A DNA stretch of 64,000 nucleotides from Chryseobacterium indologenes (GTDB lineage Bacteria > Bacteroidota > Bacteroidia > Flavobacteriales > Weeksellaceae): NCBI RefSeq assembly GCF_001295265.1, contig NZ_LJOD01000007.1, positions 62,001-126,000 of the forward strand, read 5' to 3'. This document shows, piece by piece, positions 8,685 through 17,341 of this stretch (position 1 is its first letter; each line of letters begins with the position of its first letter). A model generated the notes under the pieces. It ran no database searches, had not been told where the DNA came from, and was given only the letters and a program-made list of their open reading frames with translations. A program made the position numbers and the translations under genes.

Positions 8685-9119
8685 TTATTTTTCAGGGATA
8701 TTATACTTATTCATCCATTTATAGAGCGTACTTTTCGGAATTCTGTACTCAGTAACAACAGCAGATTTTGTCATTTCTCCATTTCTGACCTTATCCAGAA
8801 TAAACTCTATAATTTCTTTGGTATAAAGGTTTTTCCTGAAAGCAGGAAGTGAAGACGGTAATTTTTTTTTCTGAACATAGTCTACGGAAGATTGTGGAGC
8901 ATATAAAATCAGATGTTGTGAATACAATCTGAAAAAATCATATTCCAGAAGCTTACACCATCGAAGCAGTAAATCTGTATTTAAAGCAGCAGACTGATAC
9001 ATTTGGATAATTTCATCTTCTGAAGCATTTAAAAACCGGGAAATCCGCTGTATTTCCATTCCGTTTTCTTCTACGCATTCCTTAATGAGCAGTCCGATGT
9101 TTAGTTTTTTTAAGTCCAT
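8685..9119 (-). CDS. Helix-turn-helix domain protein of a Chryseobacterium-type family
   Basis: I start at the ATG giving MDLKKLNIGLLIKEC (145 residues); the open frame extends 35 codons further upstream, but that part is not protein-like and contains the probable promoter region. The N-terminal 75 residues (SRFLNASEDEIIQMYQS, then LLLRWCKLLEYDFFRLYSQH) look like a helical DNA-binding domain common in this genus. The C-terminus carries a second HTH (MTKSAVVTEYRIPKSTLYKW). Two HTH units in one small protein suggest a transcription regulator. The targets are unknown, but the downstream C1q-like cluster on the same strand is the natural candidate. Confidence 0.6.
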   Translation of the reverse strand: MDLKKLNIGLLIKECVEENGMEIQRISRFLNASEDEIIQMYQSAALNTDLLLRWCKLLEYDFFRLYSQHLILYAPQSSVDYVQKKKLPSSLPAFRKNLYTKEIIEFILDKVRNGEMTKSAVVTEYRIPKSTLYKWMNKYNIPEK

Positions 9120-9644
9120 ATGTGTTTTTATATTTCGTGTCTTTAATAAAACCCGGAATAAACAGGAGAAAAGCAATGAGGCAAAATTCCGGATTGAGGG
9201 AAGTGGAAATTTCGGAGGTAACATTGCTTTTCATCATCCGTGTTTTAGAACTCAAGCCTGAAATTTTGTGTTTTTATTATGCCGAATCCTGATGCAACAT
9301 TAGCTGTTTATGAAGAGAAAGGAAAATAAATGCTGTTGGAATTTCTGAATATATTACATGCTTCGGATGACTATATTTAATTGAAAAACCATAGGCTTGA
9401 ATATCCGGAGAAATGTTTCCCGGCCGGTCTGTTTCTTCCGATTTAAAAGCAAACGGTGTAATAATTTATTTAAAAGGACGATTTGGGTAAAATATTTTAT
9501 TTCCCATTGTATTTCAATATAAATAACTTATAAACAATTCGTTAACCTTACAATACTCCATTGTAAATTCGGAAAAACTAACACTATTTCTTCGGTATTA
9601 TAGCTAATTTTATGCTTAATTTGTGAACACAAAAGCACAACTAC
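9120..9644. other. Intergenic region between divergent genes
   Basis: This 525-base A+T-rich stretch separates the HTH gene (minus) from the TPR/AraC gene (plus). I see no ORF with protein-like composition and no RNA hairpin. It should contain promoters for both directions, but I could not find a full TTTG / TAnnTTTG pair with confidence. Confidence 0.4.
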
Positions 9645-11264
9645 ATGAAAAAGTTAATAATTCTTTTCTTCTGTTTTATTTTCGGATTTTATCACACTCA
9701 AAAAAGCGGTATTACTCCGGAAAGCATTAGGAAAGATATTGCAGCCATTGAAAGTAACCGGAGAATCAATCATCATGAACGTCTCAATCTTTATTTAAAA
9801 ATAAATCAGGCAGCAAAAGGTATTAATGATAAAGAGGCAATAATAAAAAGCGGCAAAAATATTATGATTTTATATCATACCATAGGAGATCAGGAAAAAG
9901 CGCTGCAATATACGCGTGAAGTTGAAGAATATGCAAAAAAAATCAATGATGATGAATCTATTGCTGCTGCTTATATTGAAAGAGGAGTTATTCTTTCTGC
10001 CTTAGGGCTTTCGGATGAAAATTATCGGGAATTGCAGAAAGCTTTAAACTATGTAAAAGCCTACAAAGATATCAACAGGAAACATTATCATTTATCTCTT
10101 ATCTATCAGGGATTGGCCGCCGGGTATTACATGCCTAAAAAGGCTCATCAGGACACAATTCTGGCTTATCTGAAAAAAAGCCTGTATGAAGCCGGACAGA
10201 TTGCAGACAGTAAGGAAAATGTCCGGCAGACTGAAGAAAAATACGATATGCTTTCTTACATCAATATGAATATCGGTATGTATTATACAGGGGTTTATAA
10301 GCCTCAGAGACTGGATCTTGCTGAACAGTACCTGAAACGTTCCCTGGATGTCATTAGTAGCAGGCAATTCACCAGAATCACGGTAAGTAAAATCACTGTT
10401 TTGAATGCACTCGGGCGGTTTTATTCTGAGCAAAACATGCACAGGATGGCATTGGTATACGCAAAAAAAGCAGTACAATTGGAAAAGCTACAGAAGGCTC
10501 CATCAGAAAGGATGCTGGCCTATGCTACCCTTACAAATTCATATGAAGGGCTTAAGGACAAAGACTCAACGCTCATGTTTATGAAGCTTTATACCAACCT
10601 GAGTGACAGTCTGAATCATATCAACGCCATGAATGCTGAGGCAACAATGAAAAAAATCAGTTCAAAGCAAAATAAAACTCATGAAAATGATGTATATAGG
10701 CTTATATTGGCTCTGGGACTGCTCATACTTGTTATTCTTACAGCAAGCTGGCTGTTCTGGAAGAAAAAACAGAAAACATTTTACGAAAAATATGATACGG
10801 TTATCCGGCAGCTGAAAGACATTAACAGCACAAATACTGAAGCAGAGAAGCAATCTGATACAGAAATTACTTTAGAAAAAAGCATCAACATTACAGACGG
10901 TACTGTTACCATGATTCTTTCCAAGCTGGAAAGGTTTGAAAAATCGCAAAAATTCATAAAAAAAGATCTGAGCCTTACTTCTCTTGCCAATGAGCTGAAT
11001 ACCAATACCAGGTATCTTTCTGAAATTATCAAACAGCATAAAGAGAAAAATTACAACAACTACATCAACAGTCTCCGTATTAATTATATCACGAATAAAC
11101 TCTATGAAGATCCTATTTACAGAGAATATAAAATCAGTTATCTTGCGGAGGCCTGCGGTTTTTCTTCCAGGGAAGTTTTTGCAGTTATTTTTAAAAAAGA
11201 AACAGGGGTAAGCCCTTCCTATTTCATCAGCAATCTAAAAAAAGACCATTCTGAGCCCGGCTGA
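9645..11264 (+). CDS. Membrane-anchored TPR protein with AraC-type HTH
   Basis: This 539-residue protein has four parts: a signal peptide (LIILFFCFIFGFYHTQ), a periplasmic region of helical TPR-like repeats to about residue 340, one transmembrane helix (LILALGLLILVILTASWLFW, about 350-370), and a C-terminal cytoplasmic AraC/XylS DNA-binding domain (LTSLANELNTNTRYLSEII, then ISYLAEACGFSSREVFAVIF). This layout is typical of Bacteroidota one-component regulators that sense across the inner membrane and bind DNA directly. No kinase or receiver domain is present. It is monocistronic by spacing, and its targets are not indicated. Confidence 0.85.
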   Translation: MKKLIILFFCFIFGFYHTQKSGITPESIRKDIAAIESNRRINHHERLNLYLKINQAAKGINDKEAIIKSGKNIMILYHTIGDQEKALQYTREVEEYAKKINDDESIAAAYIERGVILSALGLSDENYRELQKALNYVKAYKDINRKHYHLSLIYQGLAAGYYMPKKAHQDTILAYLKKSLYEAGQIADSKENVRQTEEKYDMLSYINMNIGMYYTGVYKPQRLDLAEQYLKRSLDVISSRQFTRITVSKITVLNALGRFYSEQNMHRMALVYAKKAVQLEKLQKAPSERMLAYATLTNSYEGLKDKDSTLMFMKLYTNLSDSLNHINAMNAEATMKKISSKQNKTHENDVYRLILALGLLILVILTASWLFWKKKQKTFYEKYDTVIRQLKDINSTNTEAEKQSDTEITLEKSINITDGTVTMILSKLERFEKSQKFIKKDLSLTSLANELNTNTRYLSEIIKQHKEKNYNNYINSLRINYITNKLYEDPIYREYKISYLAEACGFSSREVFAVIFKKETGVSPSYFISNLKKDHSEPG

Positions 11265-11404
11265 ATTTTTCCTTATATAGTTTTAACAGAATTGTTTTTA
11301 TTTGATTTACAGCAACTTACAGTTTTTATCCAAAATTCCGGTTAATTCATTTATAAAGATATGCTTACCTTTACATTACCTTTTGAGGTTAAAACTATTC
11401 TCAG

Positions 11405-13252
11405 GTGAAGATTCACAATAAAAAAAAATACCTAAGTTTTCTAAAATTTAAAAGAGATTTTCAGAATTATGGACTGGAAAAAGCCCGCAGCTATGAGCTT
11501 ATTCTGCACTGGCTGAACAACAGGCTCAGCCGGAACCAGTTTCTTGTACTTTCCGGGATTCTTGTGGGCTGTACTGCCGGTCTTGCAGGGGTAATCCTGA
11601 AGACACTGGTGCATAACATTCATTATTTCATTACCCATAAGGTTCATTTTGAATATCAGATCTTATTTTATATTGTTTTTCCTTTTCTGGGAATTGTACT
11701 CACTACATTAATTGTACTCAGTTTGTTTAAAGGTCAGGACCGGAAAGGAATCGGAGCTATTCTGTATGAAATAGCCCAGAATTCAAGCATCGTGGCTTCG
11801 GTAAAAATGTATTCACAGGTGGTTCAGAGTGCTGTAACGGTAGGGCTTGGAGGTTCTGCGGGATTAGAAAGCCCCATCGCGGTAACAGGTGCTGCCATAG
11901 GCTCTAATTATGCCCAGACCTACAGACTTAGCTATAAAGAACGTACCCTTTTATTAGCTGCCGGAGCCACTGCAGGGATTGCCTCTGCATTTAATGCACC
12001 GATTGCCGGAATTATGTTTGCCTTTGAAATTCTTCTTACCGGAGTGGTTTTCACGGATTTTATTCCTTTGGTAGTTGCCGCGGTGTGCGGAAGTCTTTTA
12101 TCCAGGATACTGTTGCAGGAAGATGTTCTTTTCAGGTTCTATACCCGGGAAGCTTTTAACTATAAAAATGTACCCTATTATCTTATTTTGGGTGTAGTAA
12201 CAGGACTTTATGCCCGCTATTTTGTTGTTATTTCCCAAAAAGTAGAACATTTTATCAGGGGGCTTCAGCTTTCCAAAATGCGTAAGGCCATGTTTGGAGG
12301 GGCCGTGCTCTCCTTTCTCTGTGTTCTTTTTCCTCCGTTATTCGGGGAGGGATATGAAACTGTAAAAGCTTTTACGGGAGGTGAAATTCAGGCCGTGATC
12401 AGAAACAGTTTTTTCAGATATTTTGAAATCGGAGACTGGACCGTGATTATTTTTCTTGTTTTGGTGTGCCTTTTAAAGGCTTTTGCGACTTCTTTTACCA
12501 TATTCAGCGGTGGAAACGGAGGTAATTTTGCCCCGTCCCTTTTTGCGGGGGGAACAGTCGGTTATTTATTTGCATTGATATGCCAGCATCTTGGTTTCAC
12601 GGAAGTACCGGTAACGAATCTTGTTCTGGTGGGGATGGCGGGCGCTATGAGCGGAGTACTTTATGCTCCTCTTACCGCTATTTTCCTGATTGCTGAATCC
12701 AGCTTCGGATATGATCTCTTCATTCCGCTGATGATTGTTTCGGTGATGTCTTATCTGATTGCAAAATGGTTCTCTCCTATTTCCCCGGAACTGAAATCAC
12801 TGGCCGATCAGGGGAAGATTTTCACCAACAAACATGATAAAAACCTACTTTTTTTACTAAGAACAGAAGATTTCATTGATAAATACCCTGAAACCATTCA
12901 GGAAACGGCTTCTGTTGCCGAGCTTTTTGAACAGGTGAAAAACGGCAATAAGAACATCTTTGCAGCTGTTGATCAGGAAGGAAAACTAAAAGGAATTCTT
13001 ACCCTTGACGATATCCGCCCCTATCTTTTTAATTATGAGACAGACAACGCTCTGACAGTAGCCCAGATTATGAAAACTCCGCCTGCAGTACTGCACCGTG
13101 AGGATAAACCTCTGGAAATTCTTCAGATCTTTGATGATACCGGTATGTGGAATCTTCCGGTGGTGAATACAGATAACGGGTTTATCGGGTTTATTTCGAA
13201 ATCATCTATCCTGATGAGCTACCGACAGCTTTTGAAAGAATATTCGGACTAA
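11405..13252 (+). CDS. ClC-family chloride channel/antiporter with CBS domains
   Basis: This 615-residue integral membrane protein starts with GTG. It carries the ClC signatures GLGGSAGLESP (residues 147-157, with the gating glutamate at 155) and GNGGNFAPSLFAGG later on, both lining the anion path. Ten or more hydrophobic segments fill residues 45-455. The C-terminal 150 residues contain two CBS modules (ILTLDDIRPYL and GFISKSSILM mark their ends), which usually bind adenine nucleotides and gate transport. The gating Glu is kept and most bacterial homologues are Cl-/H+ exchangers, so exchange rather than channel activity is likely but not provable here. The gene stands alone. Confidence 0.9.
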   Translation: MKIHNKKKYLSFLKFKRDFQNYGLEKARSYELILHWLNNRLSRNQFLVLSGILVGCTAGLAGVILKTLVHNIHYFITHKVHFEYQILFYIVFPFLGIVLTTLIVLSLFKGQDRKGIGAILYEIAQNSSIVASVKMYSQVVQSAVTVGLGGSAGLESPIAVTGAAIGSNYAQTYRLSYKERTLLLAAGATAGIASAFNAPIAGIMFAFEILLTGVVFTDFIPLVVAAVCGSLLSRILLQEDVLFRFYTREAFNYKNVPYYLILGVVTGLYARYFVVISQKVEHFIRGLQLSKMRKAMFGGAVLSFLCVLFPPLFGEGYETVKAFTGGEIQAVIRNSFFRYFEIGDWTVIIFLVLVCLLKAFATSFTIFSGGNGGNFAPSLFAGGTVGYLFALICQHLGFTEVPVTNLVLVGMAGAMSGVLYAPLTAIFLIAESSFGYDLFIPLMIVSVMSYLIAKWFSPISPELKSLADQGKIFTNKHDKNLLFLLRTEDFIDKYPETIQETASVAELFEQVKNGNKNIFAAVDQEGKLKGILTLDDIRPYLFNYETDNALTVAQIMKTPPAVLHREDKPLEILQIFDDTGMWNLPVVNTDNGFIGFISKSSILMSYRQLLKEYSD

Positions 13253-13381
13253 TTGAAAAACAGATTTAACCTGTTATGCTGTTTTTAAGGTATTATAATT
13301 AAAGATTTTCAGAAGGTTTTCAATCTGTTAGCCGATTGAGCAGATCCGGCAGATTTAAAATATTTATAGTTATTATCAACG

Positions 13382-13412
13382 AAAAAACAGCTTTCTTCCG
13401 AAAGCTGTTTTT
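13382..13412. terminator. Bidirectional terminator
   Basis: An inverted repeat AAACAGCTTTC/GAAAGCTGTTT with a short TTCC loop, flanked by A-run and T-run, lies between the ClC gene and the convergent 602-residue ORF. It should terminate both transcripts. Confidence 0.85.
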
Positions 13413-13434
13413 ATCTATCAATTAAAAAGACCTG

Positions 13435-15243
13435 TTACTTTTCAGCCTGAGGAATCTCAATGGCTGTAAGTTCCAGTTTATGTTGCTGCAATTGCAGATT
13501 TATAGTTTCCAGTGTATTTTTAAAGAAAGATGATTTTTTAAAAAGATCACTGTAATATTCTACTCCTTCCAGCATATTCTTTTTGAATGCATTCCATTTT
13601 TTAGTCTGCGCATGGGTAATATTTACGGAAGAAGCTTCAATTTCTTTCTTCAGGTAATCAACATACATTTTAAGTTCGTTGATAAACATATTGGGACGTT
13701 GATTATCAGGAAGAATATTGTTATTTCCATAGATATGCTGTACCATCTCTGAGAGGGAAACCTCTTTATTAAAGAAAGCAAGATTGGGCCCGGGACATAT
13801 TACGACCCCTTGTTTTTCCCCTTTGATCCGGATATTCTGTTCCATATAAGCCGAATTTACCAGACCTACACACAGGCATGCTTTATCTGTAATCTGTGCT
13901 TTTCTTTTGTTAAAATCTTCAGCAGATAATGTTTCCGCTTCAGCCTGCAATTCTTTTAATTTAATATCCTGATATTTTTTGGATGCAGTACAGATCCCTT
14001 CCGGTGAGAACTCTTTGCTTAATGCCAGAAGCTTTTTAGGACAAGAACTTCCGTATCTTCCGGCTGCTTCTTTCTGGTATTTTACAACTTCATTGGAAGT
14101 TCCCCGTACTGTATTGAACGGAACTCCAAGGGGTGAGATGTTGCTTGTGTAATAATCCTCTTCTTTAGCTTCCAAAAGCAGCTTTCTGGTTTCGGGATCT
14201 ACAGAAGTGGCTTCCGGAACCAGCAGGAATGGTGAACCCCAGCCTACACTGTCCACATGGTAATTTTCAAGAAGAAAATCATGTTCTTCTGAGGTTCCTA
14301 CCCCGCCCTGAACGGTAATCTTCATTTCTAAAGGCTGAGAAACAGTATACTTTCCTTTCTGTTCCAGTGCTGCAATCATCAGAGAATGGGCAGACTGAAT
14401 CAGGTCATTCTTTTTCTGCTTAAATTCTTCCATAATTGGCCCGAGCAGAAGTCCTTCTGTTGCAAATGCGTGTCCGCCACAGTTCAGCCCCGACTCTATT
14501 CTGTATTCCGAAACCCAGAGCCCCTTTTTAGCCAGAAAATTTCCCTGAATCATAGCTGAACGGAAATCACTGACTTTAAGGATTATTTTCTTTTTTAACC
14601 CTCCGTTCTGATCAGGAAAAAAATCATTGAATTCTTCAAGGTAACTGTACAGACGGGGATTCATACCGGCAGAAAGGACTACTGAGGAAGACAGCTTACT
14701 GTTCGCAAAACCCCGCAATGAAGCATGGGCATCATTATAGACCACCGGAAGCTGTTCGCCTTTTTTATAATTATCCTTATCCACTTTTGTCATGATATTG
14801 ACATCTATACTTCCCGGCATTAAATTGGTCTCAATAAAATTTCTGATCACACAGCCAAAATGGTCCTTCTGACTGATGAGATTCTGAAGTCCGGCTTTTA
14901 AATCTGAACTGTTGGGAAGAATGGATATGAAGTTTTTTAACGCCTCTTTATTTTTGCTGATCTCCTGTTTGAATGATTCAAATTTTTCATTCACAATATC
15001 ATCTACCATATCCAGATAAGCCGTAATTCTTTTGGCTCTGTAATCTTCAGCATTGGTGGAAATTCCCAGATAATCGAGATTGAATTTTTTGTTATAAAAT
15101 TCTTTCATTTTTTCCAGGATCTCATCATCAATAATAGAGATAACAGAAGAAATTCCATATTGTGCCACACGGATCGGGCTGTCTATCGTATAGGCAAGCC
15201 CCATTACCGGAATATGGAAATTGTGTAAAGGTTTTTTTGTCAT
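13435..15243 (-). CDS. Conserved-looking 602-residue protein of unknown function, possible TIM-barrel with Cys clusters
   Basis: I do not recognise this protein. It is cytosolic, with no signal peptide or membrane helix. It contains short glycine-rich blocks of enzyme character: ESGLNCGGHAFATEGLLLGP, VQGGVGTSEEHDFLL and DSVGWGSPFLLVPEATSVD. The last two recall the phosphate-binding end of FMN-dependent TIM barrels such as nitronate monooxygenase (inference only). Cysteines fall in three later spots (YGSSCPKK, EGICTASK, KACLCVGLV), a spacing that could hold an Fe-S cluster. The C-terminal 100 residues are helical and charged. It is monocistronic, ending at a bidirectional terminator. A redox enzyme is my best guess, with low certainty. 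Confidence 0.6.
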   Translation of the reverse strand: MTKKPLHNFHIPVMGLAYTIDSPIRVAQYGISSVISIIDDEILEKMKEFYNKKFNLDYLGISTNAEDYRAKRITAYLDMVDDIVNEKFESFKQEISKNKEALKNFISILPNSSDLKAGLQNLISQKDHFGCVIRNFIETNLMPGSIDVNIMTKVDKDNYKKGEQLPVVYNDAHASLRGFANSKLSSSVVLSAGMNPRLYSYLEEFNDFFPDQNGGLKKKIILKVSDFRSAMIQGNFLAKKGLWVSEYRIESGLNCGGHAFATEGLLLGPIMEEFKQKKNDLIQSAHSLMIAALEQKGKYTVSQPLEMKITVQGGVGTSEEHDFLLENYHVDSVGWGSPFLLVPEATSVDPETRKLLLEAKEEDYYTSNISPLGVPFNTVRGTSNEVVKYQKEAAGRYGSSCPKKLLALSKEFSPEGICTASKKYQDIKLKELQAEAETLSAEDFNKRKAQITDKACLCVGLVNSAYMEQNIRIKGEKQGVVICPGPNLAFFNKEVSLSEMVQHIYGNNNILPDNQRPNMFINELKMYVDYLKKEIEASSVNITHAQTKKWNAFKKNMLEGVEYYSDLFKKSSFFKNTLETINLQLQQHKLELTAIEIPQAEK

Positions 15244-15551
15244 ATTTTTTAATAAAAGTTCTTCATTAATAATACACTAAAATCCTTTTTAAACTAATTC
15301 ACTCCTTAAATATAATGCTTTAACATGAATTATGCACAGAATACTATTTTTAATATTGGAAACATGCGAAATATCATTTTTTATCAACGGATGAGAAAAA
15401 CATTCCCTATTTCTCATTCAAAAATCCGGGAACTGAGAGATTTGTTGATTTTCAATTTAATGCATGGTTTTCTTTAGATATAACGGGAATAATAATTAAT
15501 TAACTTCTATCGTTCTTTAGTTCAGAATTGAAATTTAACTCATTATATACC

Positions 15552-16076
15552 ATGAAAAACTTTAAGACGATCTTCACATTTTTAGTATTCTTATTTTTTA
15601 GTTTCAGCAGCGCACAAAAAATAGGTTATGTAGATATTCAGTACATATTGGAGAAGATGCCTCAATATAAAGAAGCAGAAGCAAGATTAAATGCTCAGAT
15701 TAAGACATGGGAGCTGGAACTTCAGCGTTTACAGTCTGAGTACGAAATGAAAAAATCTCACTTTGACAGTGAAAAGGTTTTATTGGTCGGTAATCAGCTG
15801 AAGATTAGAGAAAAAGAAATAGAAGAACTTGAGAAAAGTATTAAAACAACTACAAGTTTGAGATTCGGTTCTAACGGGGAAATTACTACACTCAGAAAAA
15901 ACCTGATCGTTCCCTTTGAAGACCAGATCCATAACGCGATCACAATAGTTGCTGAAAAGAATGGACTGAGTACGGTTCACAATAAAGACAGTAATATCTT
16001 TTATCTTCAAAAAAGGTTCGACTATACAGAAAAAGTACTGGAGTTTCTTTTAAAAGGAACATCAGCAAAAAAATGA
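15552..16076 (+). CDS. OmpH/Skp-family periplasmic chaperone
   Basis: I use the ATG giving MKNFKTIF because it places a proper signal peptide (FLVFLFFSFSSAQ) at the N-terminus; the frame begins 8 codons earlier. The mature protein opens with KIGYVDIQYILEKMPQYKEAE, the classic OmpH/Skp beginning. A long coiled-coil follows (ELELQRLQSEYEMKKSHFDS), then a C-terminal strand segment. Skp trimers hold unfolded outer-membrane proteins in their helical tentacles in the periplasm. Most flavobacterial genomes have tandem skp copies beside bamA; this copy is solitary, so it may serve a narrower client set. The 308 bases upstream contain no gene. Confidence 0.85.
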   Translation: MKNFKTIFTFLVFLFFSFSSAQKIGYVDIQYILEKMPQYKEAEARLNAQIKTWELELQRLQSEYEMKKSHFDSEKVLLVGNQLKIREKEIEELEKSIKTTTSLRFGSNGEITTLRKNLIVPFEDQIHNAITIVAEKNGLSTVHNKDSNIFYLQKRFDYTEKVLEFLLKGTSAKK

Positions 16077-16112
16077 TAGCATGAAATGAACCTCATAAAA
16101 GTATAAACAAAA

Positions 16113-16153
16113 AAAGCAAAAAAGACAGCCATAAACTGTTTCTCTTTTGCTTT
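16113..16153. terminator. Bidirectional terminator
   Basis: The imperfect stem AAAGCAAAAAAGACAG with CTGTTTCTCTTTTGCTTT lies between the OmpH-like gene and the convergent metal-efflux operon. The A/T-rich arms make it a plausible terminator on both strands. Confidence 0.6.
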
Positions 16154-16182
16154 ATGAGTGTAAGAGAATAGATGAAATACCT

Positions 16183-17334
16183 TTACTCTGCCTTGTTTTT
16201 AAGCATCATCAGTAAGCTGTAAGCTCCTTTCTGTACAATTTTTTTATTTTTGAGATGTTCCGCTTTTAAGATTTCGGTAAACTGATCATCTGAAATTCCG
16301 GTTGCCACAGGAATCATTTTATACTGTGATTTGCCCAGATCTTCAAAAACATAGCTTTTATTCTCAAAAGATACCACAGCCTCATTGGGCAGACCTTCCG
16401 TATAACGGCTGCTGATAATCACTTCAGCATTGATATACATTCCTTTTACAAACTCGGAATTGACAGTCGATAATTTAGCGATAGCCGTAGCAGCCCCCCC
16501 GTTTTCAATAGCAGGTACAACACTTATGATCTTTGCACTGGATTTCAGTTCAGGATTCTGATTGCTGTATACCAGGATTTCCTGTCCCGTTTTAATGTCA
16601 TTCACATCATTTTCAAATACTTTTAATTCCAGCAAGAGTCCTGCCGGATTAATCAGCTCAAATAAAGTATCGGAAGGATTAACATATTGTCCGTTATTAA
16701 CCAGAATTTTGCTTACAAAACCACTGAAAGGGGCATACACATTAATTTTGCTTCTGATATTTCCCGAATTCAGTCCTTTTGCGCTGATTCCGATAATTCT
16801 GAGCTTTTCCTCCAGCCCTTTTAAAGTTGCATTAAGCGTGGAATAATCTGCCTGAGCGGACTGTAAGGTTTTATCGCTGCTGGCTTTGCTGGTATTAAGA
16901 TCTTTCTGACGGTTTAAATTCAGCCTTGCAGATTCCAGCTGGGCTCTGGTTACCAGATAGTCCTGCTGAAGCTGTATAAACTGAGGGTCTTCCACTACAG
17001 CAAGCACCTGCCCTTTACTGAAATGGCTTCCGCTGATCACATTAATTGATTTGATATGTCCACCCATAATACTGGAAACTGAACTTATATGTGACGGGGC
17101 GATTTCTGCCTTTCCGTTCAGCCTTACCAGCTTTTCCATATTCCTGTTCTGGATGGAAGTGGTCGTTAATCCTACGGACTGAAGCTGTTTTTCCGAAAGA
17201 TGAACTGTATTTTCACTGCTTTGAGCAAATTTTTTGTTTTCGTATACTGTTTTTTCTTCTTCCTTTTTTCCGGAGCATGAAGACAAAACCAGGGTTAAAC
17301 AAAGGCTGTATATTGATATTTTTTTGAAATGCAT
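16183..17334 (-). CDS. czcB: RND efflux periplasmic adaptor subunit (CzcB/CusB type)
   Basis: This 383-residue lipoprotein (lipobox LVLSSCSG) has the membrane-fusion-protein order: beta-barrel/lipoyl strand (GGHIKSINVISGSHFSKGQV), helical hairpin about residues 110-180 (FIQLQQDYLVTRAQLESAR), second lipoyl half (INVYAPFSGFVSKILV), then beta-barrel and membrane-proximal domains. It bridges the inner-membrane pump and the outer-membrane channel in the periplasm. It begins 7 bases after the stop of the pump gene, so it is cotranscribed with and serves that pump. Metal identity is judged from the pump. There is no His-rich N-terminal metal-binding extension. Confidence 0.9.
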   Translation of the reverse strand: MHFKKISIYSLCLTLVLSSCSGKKEEEKTVYENKKFAQSSENTVHLSEKQLQSVGLTTTSIQNRNMEKLVRLNGKAEIAPSHISSVSSIMGGHIKSINVISGSHFSKGQVLAVVEDPQFIQLQQDYLVTRAQLESARLNLNRQKDLNTSKASSDKTLQSAQADYSTLNATLKGLEEKLRIIGISAKGLNSGNIRSKINVYAPFSGFVSKILVNNGQYVNPSDTLFELINPAGLLLELKVFENDVNDIKTGQEILVYSNQNPELKSSAKIISVVPAIENGGAATAIAKLSTVNSEFVKGMYINAEVIISSRYTEGLPNEAVVSFENKSYVFEDLGKSQYKMIPVATGISDDQFTEILKAEHLKNKKIVQKGAYSLLMMLKNKAE

Positions 17335-17341
17335 TCCGCTG

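Noticed and set aside
8344..9119. Possible insertion sequence (HTH proteins with OrfA-like domain)
   Set aside because: No transposase catalytic domain, terminal inverted repeats or target duplication could be found around the two HTH genes.
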